Source: Thermogemmatispora carboxidivorans
Lineage (GTDB): Bacteria > Chloroflexota > Ktedonobacteria > Ktedonobacterales > Ktedonobacteraceae
Length of the DNA stretch: 64,000 nucleotides
NCBI RefSeq assembly: GCF_000702505.1
Contig: NZ_JNIM01000001.1
Span: 62,001-126,000, forward strand
Direction of reading: 5' to 3'
Under the pieces are notes generated by a model. That model saw only the letters and a list, made by a program, of their open reading frames with translations. It ran no database searches and had not been told where the DNA came from. This document shows, one piece after another, positions 36,002 through 46,408 of this stretch. Numbering within the stretch: the stretch's first letter is position 1; each line of letters begins with the position of its first letter. Both the position numbers and the translations under genes were made by a program.

Positions 36002-36889
36002 TTACGATAGTGGCACACCGGCAACGTGGAAGAAGACCTCTTCCAGGCTGGCTTCCTGCGTGTGGAGGGAGCGAACCCGGCCCTCGCTGAGCCAGCGCGT
36101 CAGCCGCTGCTGGTCGTCGGCATCGTCTAGCTTCAGTGTAATGTCGCGCAGGCCCTGGCTGTGGTCCTGCTGCTCTTCCAGCGTGACCTGCAGCAGGCGT
36201 TTGCCGTGCTGCAGCTTCAGAAGCCGCGGAGCGTCGTTGGCGACCAGGCGCCCATTGACAATGAAGGCCACGCGCTGACAGAGTTGATCGGCCTCTTCCA
36301 TCAGGTGGGTGGTCAGCAGGATCGTGGTGCCAGCTTCGCTCAGGCGCTGGACGATCTGGCGAATAGTATGGGCCGAGATGGGGTCGAGACCACGGCTTGG
36401 CTCGTCCAGAAAGAGGACGGCTGGCCGATGAAGCAGGGCACGGGCGATGAGCAGGCGCTGCTTGAGACCCTGAGAGAACTTCCCCACCGGCTCGCGCGCT
36501 CGGTCGCGCAGATCTACCAGGGTGAGCACTTCGTCGATGCGCTTCTCTGGCAGATTGTAGAGCCAGCAGGAGAAGCGCAGGTTGGCGCGCGCGGAAAGCC
36601 GCTCGTAGAGGTTCTGCTCCTCAAAGACAACGCCGATGCGCTGTTTGAGTCGCTGGCGCTCCCGAGCTACGTCGCAGCCCGCCACGCGCGCCCAGCCGCT
36701 GTCTGGGATGATCTGACCTGTGAGAAGACGGATGGTGGTGGTCTTGCCGGCTCCATTGGGGCCGAGCAGACCGAAGATTTCGCCGCGCCTGACGCTCAAG
36801 CTCAGGTCGGCAACGGCCTGGCGTTGGCCGAAGGTGCGTCGGAGCTGATGGGCTTCGATCATCAGTTCCGACTCTGACTGGTGCTCCAT
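36002..36889 (-). CDS. ABC transporter ATP-binding protein (exporter, DrrA/CcmA-like)
   Basis: A 295-residue ATPase: Walker A GPNGAGKTTT near residue 50, signature KFSQGLKQRL, Walker B VLFLDEPSRGLDP and switch His in LLTTHLMEEAD. A C-terminal domain of about 80 residues follows, as in DrrA-type pumps. The ATG at 36889 was chosen because GGGGAG lies six bases before it; the longer frame would run into the divergent promoter region. It powers the ABC-2 permease encoded next. Confidence 0.93.
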   Translation of the reverse strand: MEHQSESELMIEAHQLRRTFGQRQAVADLSLSVRRGEIFGLLGPNGAGKTTTIRLLTGQIIPDSGWARVAGCDVARERQRLKQRIGVVFEEQNLYERLSARANLRFSCWLYNLPEKRIDEVLTLVDLRDRAREPVGKFSQGLKQRLLIARALLHRPAVLFLDEPSRGLDPISAHTIRQIVQRLSEAGTTILLTTHLMEEADQLCQRVAFIVNGRLVANDAPRLLKLQHGKRLLQVTLEEQQDHSQGLRDITLKLDDADDQQRLTRWLSEGRVRSLHTQEASLEEVFFHVAGVPLS

Positions 36890-37261
36890 GACGATCTCCC
36901 CTTTCTGTTCTTGAGCTTCCATGTTCATAGCTGAATTGCTGACTGCCTGGCCAGGTCGCTTTCCCCTGGCGGTGGCTCTGTGCTGACTGTACCATCTGCG
37001 GCTGCCCGGCGCTATAAAAAACGGCTGGCTGGCGCGGTAGACAGGGTAAGAGGCGCTGTTGAGGAGCTGAGTGGTCGCGGGTTGGGGCTGAATGGAGCAG
37101 ATACGGGGATGAATGGCGCAGCTCTTCCTGACGGTCCCTGACCGCCAGGCGAGGTGGATCTCCTCTTTCTGTCCAGACTGGCTATCCTGTATAATGATCT
37201 GCGGAAATGCGCTAGCGCTCGATCCAGGCCCAATGGCCACTGTGCAAGAACAAGGAGTGTC
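36890..37261. other. Divergent promoter region of exporter and ABC-LytTR regulator
   Basis: A 372-base gap between oppositely oriented genes. A TATAAT at 37190-37195 on the plus strand is a fair -10 element for the regulator gene; no good -35 is seen. The arrangement suggests that the LytTR protein controls the exporter. Confidence 0.45.
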
Positions 37262-38305
37262 ATGCAGTTAGAGATATGCCGGCTAGAGAAGACATTTGAG
37301 GGAAGAACTGTGCTTTCGATCCCTCAATTGCAGATACACGAGAGAGAAATTGTGGCCCTGGTTGGTCCTTCGGGCTGCGGCAAAACTCTCTTGTTGCACA
37401 TGCTGGCCGGTCAGCTCAAGCCCAGTGGGGGGAGTGTCACCCTGGATGGACAGGATCTCTCAGGTGATCGGCGGGCAAGGGCCCGCGTCGCCTTGCTCTT
37501 TGCTGAGGACCTGCTCTATGAGCGCTTGAACCCGCGGCAGTTTCTGGCCTTCTTCTGCACGCTGCATGGCCTTCCTGGCCGGCGGATCGATGAGGTGCTG
37601 GCGACGGTCGGATTAAGCGACCAGGCCCGGCAGCCGATCAGCCGGCTCTCGCTCTCGGCCAAACGTCGTCTCTCCTTCGCTCAGCTGCAACTGCGACAGC
37701 CTGCCCTGGCGCTGCTCGACGAGCCGGTCGAGCGCGTCGATTGGGATACGGCCCAGCTCTTTGCTCAACTGATTCAGGATCTGGCCTCCCAAGGCAGTGC
37801 CGTGCTGCTCAGCGCCAAAGATCTCGCCTGGGCAGGCAAGTTCTGCACGCGCGTGATCGAGCTGGACGCCGGGCGCGTCAGCGGCGACTATAGCTATGCT
37901 GCTCGTTCGGCTGAAGGTGGCAGCAAGGAAGGTGAAGAGGGAACGGCTGTGGCGCCCACGCGCTATGTGCCCTATAAGGTGACAGCGCGCCGCGAAGATC
38001 GCATCATGCTCTACGATCCCGCGGAGGTCCTCTATGCGACCAGCCGCGATGGCCGAACTATTCTGCGCACCGTCGCCGGCGAAGAAGCAACTACCAATCT
38101 GACTCTGCACGAGCTGGAGCAGCGCCTGAGTGGGCGGGGCTTCTTCAAGGCCCATCGCGCCTACCTGGTTAATCTGCAGCATATCAAGGCCGTTATCCAG
38201 TTCACGCGCAACAGCTACACTCTGCAGCTCGACGATCCCCAGGAAACAATGATTCCTTTGAGCAAGCAGTCAGAAAAAGAGCTACAGAATCTGCTCGACT
38301 ACTGA
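37262..38305 (+). CDS. ABC ATPase domain fused to LytTR DNA-binding domain
   Basis: A 347-residue regulator. Residues 1-215 are an ABC ATPase: Walker A GPSGCGKT (35-42) and Walker B LALLDEPVERVDW, but the signature motif is degenerate (RLSLSAKRRLSFAQ rather than LSGGQ). Residues 240-347 are a LytTR DNA-binding domain (RIMLYDPAEVLYATSRDGRTILRT, FFKAHRAYLVNLQHIKAVI). No membrane part. Such fusions occur beside ABC-2 exporters, as here, and probably sense their state and control transcription. AAGGAG lies four bases before the ATG at 37262. Confidence 0.88.
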   Translation: MQLEICRLEKTFEGRTVLSIPQLQIHEREIVALVGPSGCGKTLLLHMLAGQLKPSGGSVTLDGQDLSGDRRARARVALLFAEDLLYERLNPRQFLAFFCTLHGLPGRRIDEVLATVGLSDQARQPISRLSLSAKRRLSFAQLQLRQPALALLDEPVERVDWDTAQLFAQLIQDLASQGSAVLLSAKDLAWAGKFCTRVIELDAGRVSGDYSYAARSAEGGSKEGEEGTAVAPTRYVPYKVTARREDRIMLYDPAEVLYATSRDGRTILRTVAGEEATTNLTLHELEQRLSGRGFFKAHRAYLVNLQHIKAVIQFTRNSYTLQLDDPQETMIPLSKQSEKELQNLLDY

Positions 38306-38398
38306 AGGGGTCCGGCGAGGCGGGCAATTCCTGGGCTCGAGTGCATGGGGCTGGACCTGGCTGGGGCTGGCTGTGTCGAGAGAAGGAGGCGAGGCGAT

Positions 38399-38427
38399 TC
38401 GACGCTGTCGGCAAAATCTGTTATAGT
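38399..38427 (+). promoter_or_regulatory. Promoter of the glycine-cleavage operon
   Basis: TCGACG, a 17-base spacer, then TATAGT, ending 61 bases before the gcvT start. The hexamers GACGCT and AGCGTC flank the -10 region as a dyad. The leader is too short for a glycine riboswitch. Confidence 0.5.
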
Positions 38428-38487
38428 GGAAGCGTCAAGCGGGTAGGCCCACCAAGCCAAGCCTCGAACCTTGCCAAGGAGTCAACG

Positions 38488-39645
38488 ATGACAGCAGAGC
38501 ATGCCGCAGCAGCTCCTCTCAAGCGCACACCGCTCTATGGGCAGCATCAGGCCCTTGGAGCGCGCATGGTCGAATTTGGAGGCTGGGAGATGCCGCTGCA
38601 ATACAGCAGCATCCTCGAAGAACACCGGGCCGTGCGCACGCGAGCAGGCCTCTTCGACGTCAGCCACATGGGTGAATTCCAGATCGAAGGTCCGGAGGCG
38701 CTGCCATTTCTCCAATATTTGGTCCCCAATGATGTCGGGCGACTGGCCATCAACCAGGCGCTCTATACGACGCTCTGTCTGCCCACTGGGGGCGTCATTG
38801 ACGATCTGCTCATCTATCGTCTGGAGGCTGAGCGCTACATGGTCGTGGTCAATGCGGCTAACATTGCCAAAGACCTGGCCTGGTTTCAGGAGCAGGCCCG
38901 GCGCTTCAGCGCTCTCCAGATCACCGATCGCTCGCAAGAAACCGCCCTGCTGGCCCTGCAAGGACCGGAGGCCCAGGCTATGCTTCAGCCCCTGGCTGCC
39001 GTGGACCTGGCGACGATTCGTTACTATCGCTGCCTGCCAGGCAATGTAGCGGGACTAGCCTGCCTGATTTCGCGCACGGGCTACACAGGCGAAGATGGCT
39101 TTGAACTCTACTGTGAGGCGGCTCAGGCCCCGCTGCTCTGGGAGCGCCTGCTCGCGGCAGGGAAAGAGCGCGGCCTGGTCCCCGCAGGACTGGGCGCGCG
39201 TGATACGCTTCGTCTGGAGGCTGGCTATTGCCTCTATGGCCACGAGCTGACAGAGCAGACCAATCCTCTGGAAGCCGGCCTGGCCTGGACGGTAAAATTT
39301 GAAAAAGGTGACTTCATTGGCCGTGAGGCCCTGCTGCGGGTCCGCGAGCAAGGGCCAGCGCGCAAGCTCATGGGCCTGGAGATGCTAGAGCGGCGGGTGC
39401 CCCGTGGCGGATATACTATCTATGACAGCGACGCTGGCGGCGAAAGCGGGAGCAGCGGGGCAGACCAGCGCGCCATCGGCGTGGTCACCAGCGGTGCCCC
39501 CAGCCCAACGCTCAACAAGAGCATCGGCATGGGCTATGTCGAGGCAGCTCGCGCGATCCCCGAGCACCTCGTGCAGGTCGAGATTGGCGATCGGCGCCTG
39601 GCCGCGCGCCTCCTGACTCTGCCTTTTTACAAGCGCCGCAAGTAA
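38488..39645 (+). CDS. gcvT: Aminomethyltransferase, T protein of glycine cleavage
   Basis: A 385-residue GcvT that moves the methylene group from lipoyl-bound aminomethyl to tetrahydrofolate. Family stretches: VEFGGWEMPLQYSSILEEHRAVR, GLFDVSHMGEF, RTGYTGEDGFELY, RLEAGYCLYGHELTEQTNPLEAGL and GVVTSGAPSPTLNKSIGMGYV. AAGGAG lies nine bases before the ATG at 38488. It opens a complete T-H-P(alpha)-P(beta) set; only the lipoamide dehydrogenase is missing here. Confidence 0.96.
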   Translation: MTAEHAAAAPLKRTPLYGQHQALGARMVEFGGWEMPLQYSSILEEHRAVRTRAGLFDVSHMGEFQIEGPEALPFLQYLVPNDVGRLAINQALYTTLCLPTGGVIDDLLIYRLEAERYMVVVNAANIAKDLAWFQEQARRFSALQITDRSQETALLALQGPEAQAMLQPLAAVDLATIRYYRCLPGNVAGLACLISRTGYTGEDGFELYCEAAQAPLLWERLLAAGKERGLVPAGLGARDTLRLEAGYCLYGHELTEQTNPLEAGLAWTVKFEKGDFIGREALLRVREQGPARKLMGLEMLERRVPRGGYTIYDSDAGGESGSSGADQRAIGVVTSGAPSPTLNKSIGMGYVEAARAIPEHLVQVEIGDRRLAARLLTLPFYKRRK

Positions 39646-39763
39646 AGAGCTGGACGCGCAGGCAATACCAGCGCAGAGATAGACGGGGCACGCAGAAGTC
39701 CTGGCCTGCGCTGCAAGCTGACCAGAAGCACAACGCTGATCAGAGCAGAAGGAGACAGAGGAT

Positions 39764-40159
39764 ATGGCGAGCCTGAACCATCCGGCTGACCTCAAGTATA
39801 GCAAAACCGATGAGTGGGTCCGCATCCAGGGCGACCAGGCAACCATCGGCATCACGGACTACGCCCAGGACCAGCTCGGGGATGTCGTCTATGTCGAGAT
39901 CCCTCTGACGCCCGGGCAACAGCTCAGCCGCGATCAGAAGTTCGGCGACATCGAATCGGTGAAAGCCACCTCGGAACTGGTGGTGCCAGTCAGCGGCGAG
40001 GTCCTGCAGCTGAATGAGCAGCTCAAGGATCACCCTGAGCTGGTCAATGAGCAGCCTTACGGGGATGGCTGGATGTTGGTGGTCAAGCTGACTAACCCTG
40101 CAGAACTAGACGATCTTATGACCGCTGAAGAGTACATTGCCTATCTTGAAGGGCGCTGA
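39764..40159 (+). CDS. gcvH: Glycine cleavage H protein
   Basis: A 131-residue lipoyl carrier. The lipoylated lysine is in DIESVKATSE near residue 68, with the flanking GITDYAQDQLGDVVYVEIP and YGDGWMLVVKL typical of H proteins. It shuttles the aminomethyl group between the P and T proteins. It lies between gcvT and gcvPA on the same strand. Confidence 0.97.
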   Translation: MASLNHPADLKYSKTDEWVRIQGDQATIGITDYAQDQLGDVVYVEIPLTPGQQLSRDQKFGDIESVKATSELVVPVSGEVLQLNEQLKDHPELVNEQPYGDGWMLVVKLTNPAELDDLMTAEEYIAYLEGR

Positions 40160-40495
40160 CTGCCTGCCCGCTGAATTGACTGACTGGCCGAAGCTTGCTT
40201 GCTCACTTGCTGTGGCCCGCTCTGCCTATGCCGCTACCCTGCTGCTTCTCACTCGCCTGCTTGTTTCACTCAGCAACCCTGTTAGCCAGATCAGCCACTG
40301 GGAGAGGCGCAGAGGGGTGCGCAGCTGTAGCGCCGCCCGCGCTGGCGGGCCACCTTTGCCACAACTGGTCAGATGTCTGGATGTCCTGTGCTTGCTCTGG
40401 AGCAGCCGCTGGCAGGCGGCTTCAGCGGTGGGCCAGTGAGCGTTGAGTCTGACCGACCCTGATTCCCAGTTCGCCGTTCGGGAGAGGAAGCTACG
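40160..40495. other. Spacer between gcvH and gcvPA
   Basis: 336 bases. I see no gene, strong promoter or clear terminator. It is presumably an intra-operon spacer. Confidence 0.4.
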
Positions 40496-41851
40496 ATGGG
40501 ATACATACCGAACACGCCCCAGGAGCAACAGGCCATGCTTGAGCGCCTGGGTTTGCGATCGATGGAAGACTTATTAGAGCCGGTGCCCGAGGAGGTGCGC
40601 CTGCGTCGTCCCCTCAATCTGCCGCCCGCGCTGGCCGAGCCGGATCTGAAGCGGCTCATGATGGGCATGGCTGCCAGGAACAAGAGCCTTGATCGAGTCA
40701 TCTCCTTTCTGGGTGCCGGCAGCTACGAGCGCGCCATTCCCAGCGTTGTACCGCATCTACAGCGTCGCTCCGAGTTCGTTACCTCCTACACGCCCTATCA
40801 GCCGGAAGTCAGCCAGGGCATGCTGCAGGCCATCTACGAATTTCAAACGATGGTCTGCCAGCTCACTGGTCTCGACATCGCCAACGCCTCTCTCTACGAT
40901 GGCGCCACCGCCCTTGTCGAGGCTGTTTTCATGGCTCTCGGTCCTGGAGGCCAGGGCGAGGTTGTTATCTCTGCCGCTATCGATCCCCAATATCGGCGCG
41001 TCCTGCGTACCTACGCGCACGCGCGCGGCTTCAGCGTACGCGAGGTGGCAACAGAGAACGGCGTCACCTCGCTGACTGCTTTGGAGGCCGCCATCGGGCC
41101 GCAGACCGTGGCTGTTGCCATCCAGCAACCGAATTTCTTTGGCTGTATCGAGGATGTCAAAGCTATCGAACCGCTGGTCCATCGTCATAGCCGCACCGTC
41201 TTTATCAGTGTCACCAGTGAACCCGCCTCCTTTGGTCTGCTGGCCTCACCGGCGGAGTACCAGGCTGATATCGCGGTCGGCGAGCTGATGAGTTTCGGCA
41301 ATCCGCTGAGTTTCGGCGGGCCGGCCCTTGGCTTCCTGGCTGCGCGCGAGCGCTTTCTGCGCCTGATGCCTGGGCGTCTGGTCGGGCAGACCGTTGAGGA
41401 GGGCAGTGCCAGGCAGACCGGCTATGTGCTGACGCTGCAGGCGCGCGAGCAGCATATTCGTCGTGAGCGCGCAACCTCCAATATCTGTACCAATCAGTCG
41501 CTGCTGGCCGTCGGGGCCACCATCTACATGGCAGCTCTGGGCAAAGAGGGCCTGCGCGAGCTGGCGGCTCTCTGCCTGCACAAGGCTCACTATGCCCAGC
41601 GCCAGATTGGCGCCCTGCCCGGCTTCGAGCCTGCCTTCAGCGCTCCCTTCTTTGATGAATTCGTGATCCGTCTCCCGATCTCGGCCAATCGCTTACAGGA
41701 GCATCTCTTGCAGTACGATATCATCGGCGGCTATGACCTGGGCCGCGACTACCCCGATCTGGCCAATCATATGCTCTTCTGTGTGACTGAGATGCGCACT
41801 CGCGACGATATCGACCGCCTGGTGGCGGCTCTCAAGGAGGTGGCGGCATGA
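40496..41851 (+). CDS. gcvPA: Glycine dehydrogenase (decarboxylating) subunit 1, P protein alpha
   Basis: A 451-residue N-terminal half of the split P protein. Family features: [82 protein letters not shown] and [16 protein letters not shown]. With subunit 2 it makes the PLP enzyme that decarboxylates glycine onto the H protein. Its stop overlaps the gcvPB start by four bases (ATGA). Confidence 0.97.
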   Translation: MGYIPNTPQEQQAMLERLGLRSMEDLLEPVPEEVRLRRPLNLPPALAEPDLKRLMMGMAARNKSLDRVISFLGAGSYERAIPSVVPHLQRRSEFVTSYTPYQPEVSQGMLQAIYEFQTMVCQLTGLDIANASLYDGATALVEAVFMALGPGGQGEVVISAAIDPQYRRVLRTYAHARGFSVREVATENGVTSLTALEAAIGPQTVAVAIQQPNFFGCIEDVKAIEPLVHRHSRTVFISVTSEPASFGLLASPAEYQADIAVGELMSFGNPLSFGGPALGFLAARERFLRLMPGRLVGQTVEEGSARQTGYVLTLQAREQHIRRERATSNICTNQSLLAVGATIYMAALGKEGLRELAALCLHKAHYAQRQIGALPGFEPAFSAPFFDEFVIRLPISANRLQEHLLQYDIIGGYDLGRDYPDLANHMLFCVTEMRTRDDIDRLVAALKEVAA

Positions 41852-43359
41852 GTGTGGAACCGCTGATTTTTGAGAAAGGCGCCCCTGGACGACGTGCCGC
41901 GACCTTACCGGCGCTCGACGTGCCCGCGGAGCCGGTGGAGGGTCTGGTACCGCCGCATCTGCTGCGTCAGGAACCGGCCCCACTGCCCGAGGTCAGCGAG
42001 ATCGAGATCGTGCGCCACTATACCCATCTGTCGCAGCGTAACTTTGGCGTCGACACCGGCTTTTATCCGCTTGGCTCCTGCACGATGAAGTACAATCCCA
42101 AGTTGCACGAGGACATGGCCGCTCTACCAGGCTTTGCCTTGCTCCATCCGTTGCAACCTGAAAGCACTGTGCAGGGAGCAATCCAGCTAGAGTACGAGCT
42201 GGAGCAGTATCTGGCCGAGATTGCTGGTATGGCCCGCGTGACCCTGCAGCCCTCGGCGGGTGCGCACGGCGAGCTGACTGGTCTGATGCTCATCAAAGCC
42301 TATCACGAGCAGCGTGGCGAGGGCCATCGCAACCTGGTGCTCATTCCCGACAACGCCCACGGGACCAATCCGGCCAGTGCCACCCTGGCTGGCTACCGCG
42401 CTGTCGAGATCAAGACCGACCCTGCCACTGGCGGCCTCGATATGGATCGTCTGCGCTCGCTGCTCGATAGCCAGGGGGGGCAGGTGGCGGCCATCATGCT
42501 GACAAATCCCAATACCCTGGGTATCTTTGACCAGAACGCTGTCGAGATCGCGCGCCTGGTCCATGAGGCCGGGGGGCAGCTCTACTACGATGGGGCCAAC
42601 GCCAATGCCGTGCTGGGCATCACGCGCCCGGGCGATATGGGCTTCGATGTCGTGCATTTCAATTTACACAAGACCTGCAGCACGCCGCATGGTGGCGGTG
42701 GTCCGGGCGCCGGTCCCATCGGCGTCAAAGAGCACCTTGTTCCCTTCTTGCCTGGTCCGCTGCCAGCCAAAGACGAGCAGGGAAACTACTACTGGGCCGA
42801 TCCGGGGCCGCTCTCGATCGGCAAGGTGCGCGCCAACACTGGCAATTTCGGGGTCCTCGTGCGAGCCTACACCTATATCCGCACCTATGGGCCAGAGGGC
42901 CTGCTGCGCGTGGCCCAGAGCGCCATTCTCAACGCCAACTACCTGCGTCACGAACTGGCGTCGGACTATGAGATCGCCTTCCCCCAGGTGCGACTCTGCC
43001 AGCACGAGTTTGTCGCCACGGCTCAGCGCCAGAAGCAAGAGAGTGGTGTTACGGCCAACGACATTGCCAAACGTCTACTCGACTTTGGTATGTATGCCCC
43101 GACCGTCTACTTCCCGCTCATTGTCCACGAGGCGATGATGATTGAGCCGACCGAGACCGAGACGCGCGAGACGCTCGACTACTTTATCAAGGTTATGCGC
43201 CAGATAGCTCAGGAGGCGCGCAGCAATCCTGAGATTGTCAAGACGGCGCCGCATACCACGCCGGTTGGGCGGCTGGATCAGGCGCTGGCGGCGCGCCGTC
43301 CCAACCTGCGCTGGAAGCCGGGGCAGGAAGCGACACACGGACTCGGGCAGCTGCTGTAA
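41848..43359 (+). CDS. gcvPB: Glycine dehydrogenase (decarboxylating) subunit 2, P protein beta
   Basis: A 503-residue C-terminal half of the split P protein. The PLP-binding lysine is in [18 protein letters not shown] near residue 274. Other hallmarks are [29 protein letters not shown] and [15 protein letters not shown]. Translationally coupled to gcvPA. The split form is usual in Chloroflexota, Firmicutes and archaea. Confidence 0.97.
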   Translation: MSVEPLIFEKGAPGRRAATLPALDVPAEPVEGLVPPHLLRQEPAPLPEVSEIEIVRHYTHLSQRNFGVDTGFYPLGSCTMKYNPKLHEDMAALPGFALLHPLQPESTVQGAIQLEYELEQYLAEIAGMARVTLQPSAGAHGELTGLMLIKAYHEQRGEGHRNLVLIPDNAHGTNPASATLAGYRAVEIKTDPATGGLDMDRLRSLLDSQGGQVAAIMLTNPNTLGIFDQNAVEIARLVHEAGGQLYYDGANANAVLGITRPGDMGFDVVHFNLHKTCSTPHGGGGPGAGPIGVKEHLVPFLPGPLPAKDEQGNYYWADPGPLSIGKVRANTGNFGVLVRAYTYIRTYGPEGLLRVAQSAILNANYLRHELASDYEIAFPQVRLCQHEFVATAQRQKQESGVTANDIAKRLLDFGMYAPTVYFPLIVHEAMMIEPTETETRETLDYFIKVMRQIAQEARSNPEIVKTAPHTTPVGRLDQALAARRPNLRWKPGQEATHGLGQLL

Positions 43360-43605
43360 AGCTTTCGCCCTTGGGTTGGGAACACGCGGTCGCGCGGGCA
43401 GGAAGGATGGTGGCCTTTCTCATCAGTCTGACTGGCCATCTTCTGTCTGCGCGACTTTCCTGTTTGTCTGGGAGCTTGGCGAGAGCGCGTAGATGGGGGG
43501 AAGTTGGAGCGTGGAGGCAGATCTATGCGTGGTACAATAAAAGGAAAGCCTAGTTACCCATTGCCCGGGGCAGATAGCGTACATTGCGCAGTGTGAAAGG
43601 GAAGC

Positions 43606-45015
43606 ATGCTCTATCGATCCATTCGCGAGCTGGCGGAAGACATCCGCTCTGGAATGACAACCCCTGGAGAACTCGTCAGCGAGGCCCTGGAGCGCATCGA
43701 GGCCCTCGATCATGAGCTACAAGCTTTTACCGCCGTGATGCGCGACGCGGCCCTGCAGGCTGCCGACGAAGCCGAGCGCGAGCAGCGGCGCGGCTTCTTC
43801 CGTGGTCCCCTACATGGTATCCCTATTGCCGTCAAAGACCTTATTGCCGTACAGGGGGAGCGTCTGACCGCTGGTTCGCGGGTTCTGGCTGACTATGTGG
43901 CATCCGAAGATGCGAGTGTTGTAGAGCACCTGCGACGGCACGGGGCCATCATCATCGGCAAGACCAATACCCACGAGTTCGGCCTTGGCGTCTTTACGCC
44001 ACCGACGCGCAATCCCTGGAAACGTGACCACGTCCCCGGTGGCTCAAGTGGTGGCTCGGCGGTCGCGGTTGCTGCCGGCATGTGCTCTGGGGCTATCGGC
44101 ACGGATACTGGTGGCTCAATTCGCATTCCGGCTGCCTGCTGCGGTGTCACCGGTCTCAAGCCGACCTATGGGCGCGTTAGTTGTTATGGGGTCATACCGC
44201 TGTCGCGCTCGTTGGATCACGTTGGGCCGCTGGCGCGCAGCGCTGAGGACTGCGCTTTCATCTTTGATGTCATTGCTGGCTATGACCCACGTGATCCCGA
44301 GAGTGTCTCGGGTCCTCCCTCGCGCTCTTCAGCGCTGCTCATTGAAGGACCAGAGGGGCGGGGACCGCTCTCGCTGCAGGGCTTACGGCTTGGCCTGCCG
44401 CTCGAGGACTTTGTGGCTCCGCTCGATCCCGAAGTGCGTGCAGCCTGGCGCGCGGCGGTCCTCATCTTCCAGGAAGCCGGGGCCCAGATCAGCGAAGTGC
44501 GGCTCAGTCGGCCCTCGCTGGCGACCTTCCGTACTATTCAACTGCCCGAGGCAGCCTTTGCCCATCGTGAGCGTGGCTGGCTCAGCGAGCGCGCGGCCTT
44601 TTATGGTCCCCTCACGCTGCGTCGTCTGCAAGAGGGGGAGCGCATCAGTGCCATCGACTATCTCCGGGCCCAACAGGAACGGCGCCTCTTCTCCACACAG
44701 CTGCGCTCGGTGCTGCAGCGAGTTGATGCGCTTGTGCTGCCTGCTCAACCCATGCCGGCCATTCCCATCGCCCAGATCGACCAAGAGATTACCATTGAGG
44801 GTCAACAGGAGGAGGCCACCACGGCCTCGCTGCGCCTCACGCTGCCTTTCAACCTGGCTGGTCTTCCTGCTGTGGCCTTTCCCTGTGGCTTTAGTCAGGC
44901 CGGCCTCCCGCTCAGCCTCCAGGTCGTGGGCAATGCCTTCGACGAAGCGACTGTCTTAAGAATTGCCCACGCTTACCAACAGCTGACCGATTGGCATCGG
45001 CGAGACATTCCCTGA
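43606..45015 (+). CDS. Amidase signature family hydrolase
   Basis: A 469-residue enzyme with the complete amidase triad: Lys in GIPIAVKDLI (about residue 78), cis-Ser in PGGSSGGSAVAVAAG and nucleophilic Ser in GTDTGGSIRIPA. It would hydrolyse an amide. It is close to GatA in sequence style, but no gatB or gatC is beside it, so a free-standing amidase is more likely. The start ATG lies 246 bases past gcvPB. A TACAAT at 43533-43538 may be its -10 element. Confidence 0.88.
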   Translation: MLYRSIRELAEDIRSGMTTPGELVSEALERIEALDHELQAFTAVMRDAALQAADEAEREQRRGFFRGPLHGIPIAVKDLIAVQGERLTAGSRVLADYVASEDASVVEHLRRHGAIIIGKTNTHEFGLGVFTPPTRNPWKRDHVPGGSSGGSAVAVAAGMCSGAIGTDTGGSIRIPAACCGVTGLKPTYGRVSCYGVIPLSRSLDHVGPLARSAEDCAFIFDVIAGYDPRDPESVSGPPSRSSALLIEGPEGRGPLSLQGLRLGLPLEDFVAPLDPEVRAAWRAAVLIFQEAGAQISEVRLSRPSLATFRTIQLPEAAFAHRERGWLSERAAFYGPLTLRRLQEGERISAIDYLRAQQERRLFSTQLRSVLQRVDALVLPAQPMPAIPIAQIDQEITIEGQQEEATTASLRLTLPFNLAGLPAVAFPCGFSQAGLPLSLQVVGNAFDEATVLRIAHAYQQLTDWHRRDIP

Positions 45016-45055
45016 CCAGCAAACGGCAGAGAGAGAGGAAGGAAAGGAGAGCCTT

Positions 45056-46408
45056 ATGGAAGCTGGTCCGCGGCGTGACCCTGATCCTGATCCGGCCCAC
45101 CGGAATGGTCCAGGCCAGCATCAGGACCAGCTGGGGGCGCAGCAACAGGCCCTGGTTGAGCACCTGAAGGAGCGTGGCTTCCTGCGCGCAGCTCGCATCG
45201 AGGCGGCCTTTCGGGCTGTGCCCCGCCATCTCTTCCTGCCTGGGGTTCCTCCCGAAGAAGTCTATCGTGACCAGGTCATCCCTCTCAAGATTGTCGACGG
45301 AGTCTGTATCAGCTCCTCTTCGCAACCAGCTATCATGGCCATTATGCTCGAGCAGCTCGATCTAAAGCCAGGTCAGCGAGTACTGGAGATCGGAGCTGCC
45401 AGCGGCTACAATGCGGCCCTCATGGCTCACATCGTGGGTGAGAGCGGCACTGTTGTGACCATCGATATCGATGAGGACCTGGTGGAGGGGGCGCGTGCCC
45501 GTCTGGAAGCTGCCGGCTACCGCCAGGTGCATGTTCTCTGTGGAGATGGGGCTCAAGGCTATCCGCCCGCGGCCCCCTATGACCGCATCATTCTCACCGT
45601 GGCCGCAGGCGATATAGCCGCGCCCTGGTACGAGCAGTTGAAGCCTGACGGGAGGCTACTCCTCCCGTTGGTTCTCCGTGATGCTCAATTCTCGGTTGCT
45701 CTAGAGCGACGCGCTGACCATCTTGAGAGCGTCTCAGTACGCTGCTGTGCTTTCATGATGCTACGCGGCCCCTTTGCAGAGGCAGGGGGTATCTTCGCCC
45801 TTGGGGCGCGGACCGAGGCCAGTCCTGCGCTCCAGCTGCGCTTGAATAACTACCAGCCGGTGGATGTTGCCGCCCTCTATCGAGATCTCGCCGGTCCCTG
45901 GTACGACCTGCCCAGTGGCGTGCTTGCCAATCTCCACGAGGTCCATTACGGTTTTAACTCCTGGCTCTCCCAACACGAGCCGACAGCCTGTAGCCTCGTG
46001 GCTCAGCGCGAGCACCCAGCGCTGACCGAGCTACCCTGGCTCTTCAAGGTCGCTGGTCTAGAGGCCCGTGCCACCATAGGAATGGTGGCCGACAATCACA
46101 TTGCCTTGCTCGCCCTGCCTCCGGGCTGGAGGCAGTCGGCCAGTGGCGCTGGCCAAAGCGGCCAGGCCGTCTGTGAAATCATGGTGCGCTGCTTTGGCGG
46201 GGCCGAATATCTGGCTCGACGCCTGCTTTCTCTCCTTCGCTCCTGGGATACGGCGGGGCGTCCCGCCAGCTGGCTGCTTGTCCCTGGCGATGAGCGCTTG
46301 CGCCTGCGGATCTATCCCCTGCACGTTCCCTGTCCCGAGGAACCAGCCCCCGGACGCCTCATCTTTACCCGGCGCTGGTCTCGTCTGGTGATTGAACGCC
46401 AGGCTTGA
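45056..46408 (+). CDS. Protein-L-isoaspartate methyltransferase-like protein with long C-terminal extension
   Basis: A 450-residue protein. Residues 25-240 are a PIMT-type methyltransferase: VPRHLFLPGVPPEEVYRDQVIP, a Ser-rich substrate loop ISSSSQPAIMAIML, motif I RVLEIGAASGYNAAL and VLCGDGAQGYPPAAPYDRII. Classical PIMTs are about 210-220 residues; here another 210 residues follow, with no recognised domain. It is 40 bases behind the amidase on the same strand. The role could be repair of damaged proteins or methylation of another substrate. Its last 44 bases overlap the end of the convergent channel gene. Confidence 0.87.
   Translation: MEAGPRRDPDPDPAHRNGPGQHQDQLGAQQQALVEHLKERGFLRAARIEAAFRAVPRHLFLPGVPPEEVYRDQVIPLKIVDGVCISSSSQPAIMAIMLEQLDLKPGQRVLEIGAASGYNAALMAHIVGESGTVVTIDIDEDLVEGARARLEAAGYRQVHVLCGDGAQGYPPAAPYDRIILTVAAGDIAAPWYEQLKPDGRLLLPLVLRDAQFSVALERRADHLESVSVRCCAFMMLRGPFAEAGGIFALGARTEASPALQLRLNNYQPVDVAALYRDLAGPWYDLPSGVLANLHEVHYGFNSWLSQHEPTACSLVAQREHPALTELPWLFKVAGLEARATIGMVADNHIALLALPPGWRQSASGAGQSGQAVCEIMVRCFGGAEYLARRLLSLLRSWDTAGRPASWLLVPGDERLRLRIYPLHVPCPEEPAPGRLIFTRRWSRLVIERQA

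Noticed and set aside
36890-37240. N-terminal extension of the exporter ATPase
   Set aside because: It covers the divergent promoter region and has no homology. The ATG at 36889 has GGGGAG at good distance.
38306-38487. Glycine riboswitch before gcvT
   Set aside because: Only about 60 bases separate the -10 element and the start codon, and no riboswitch core was seen.
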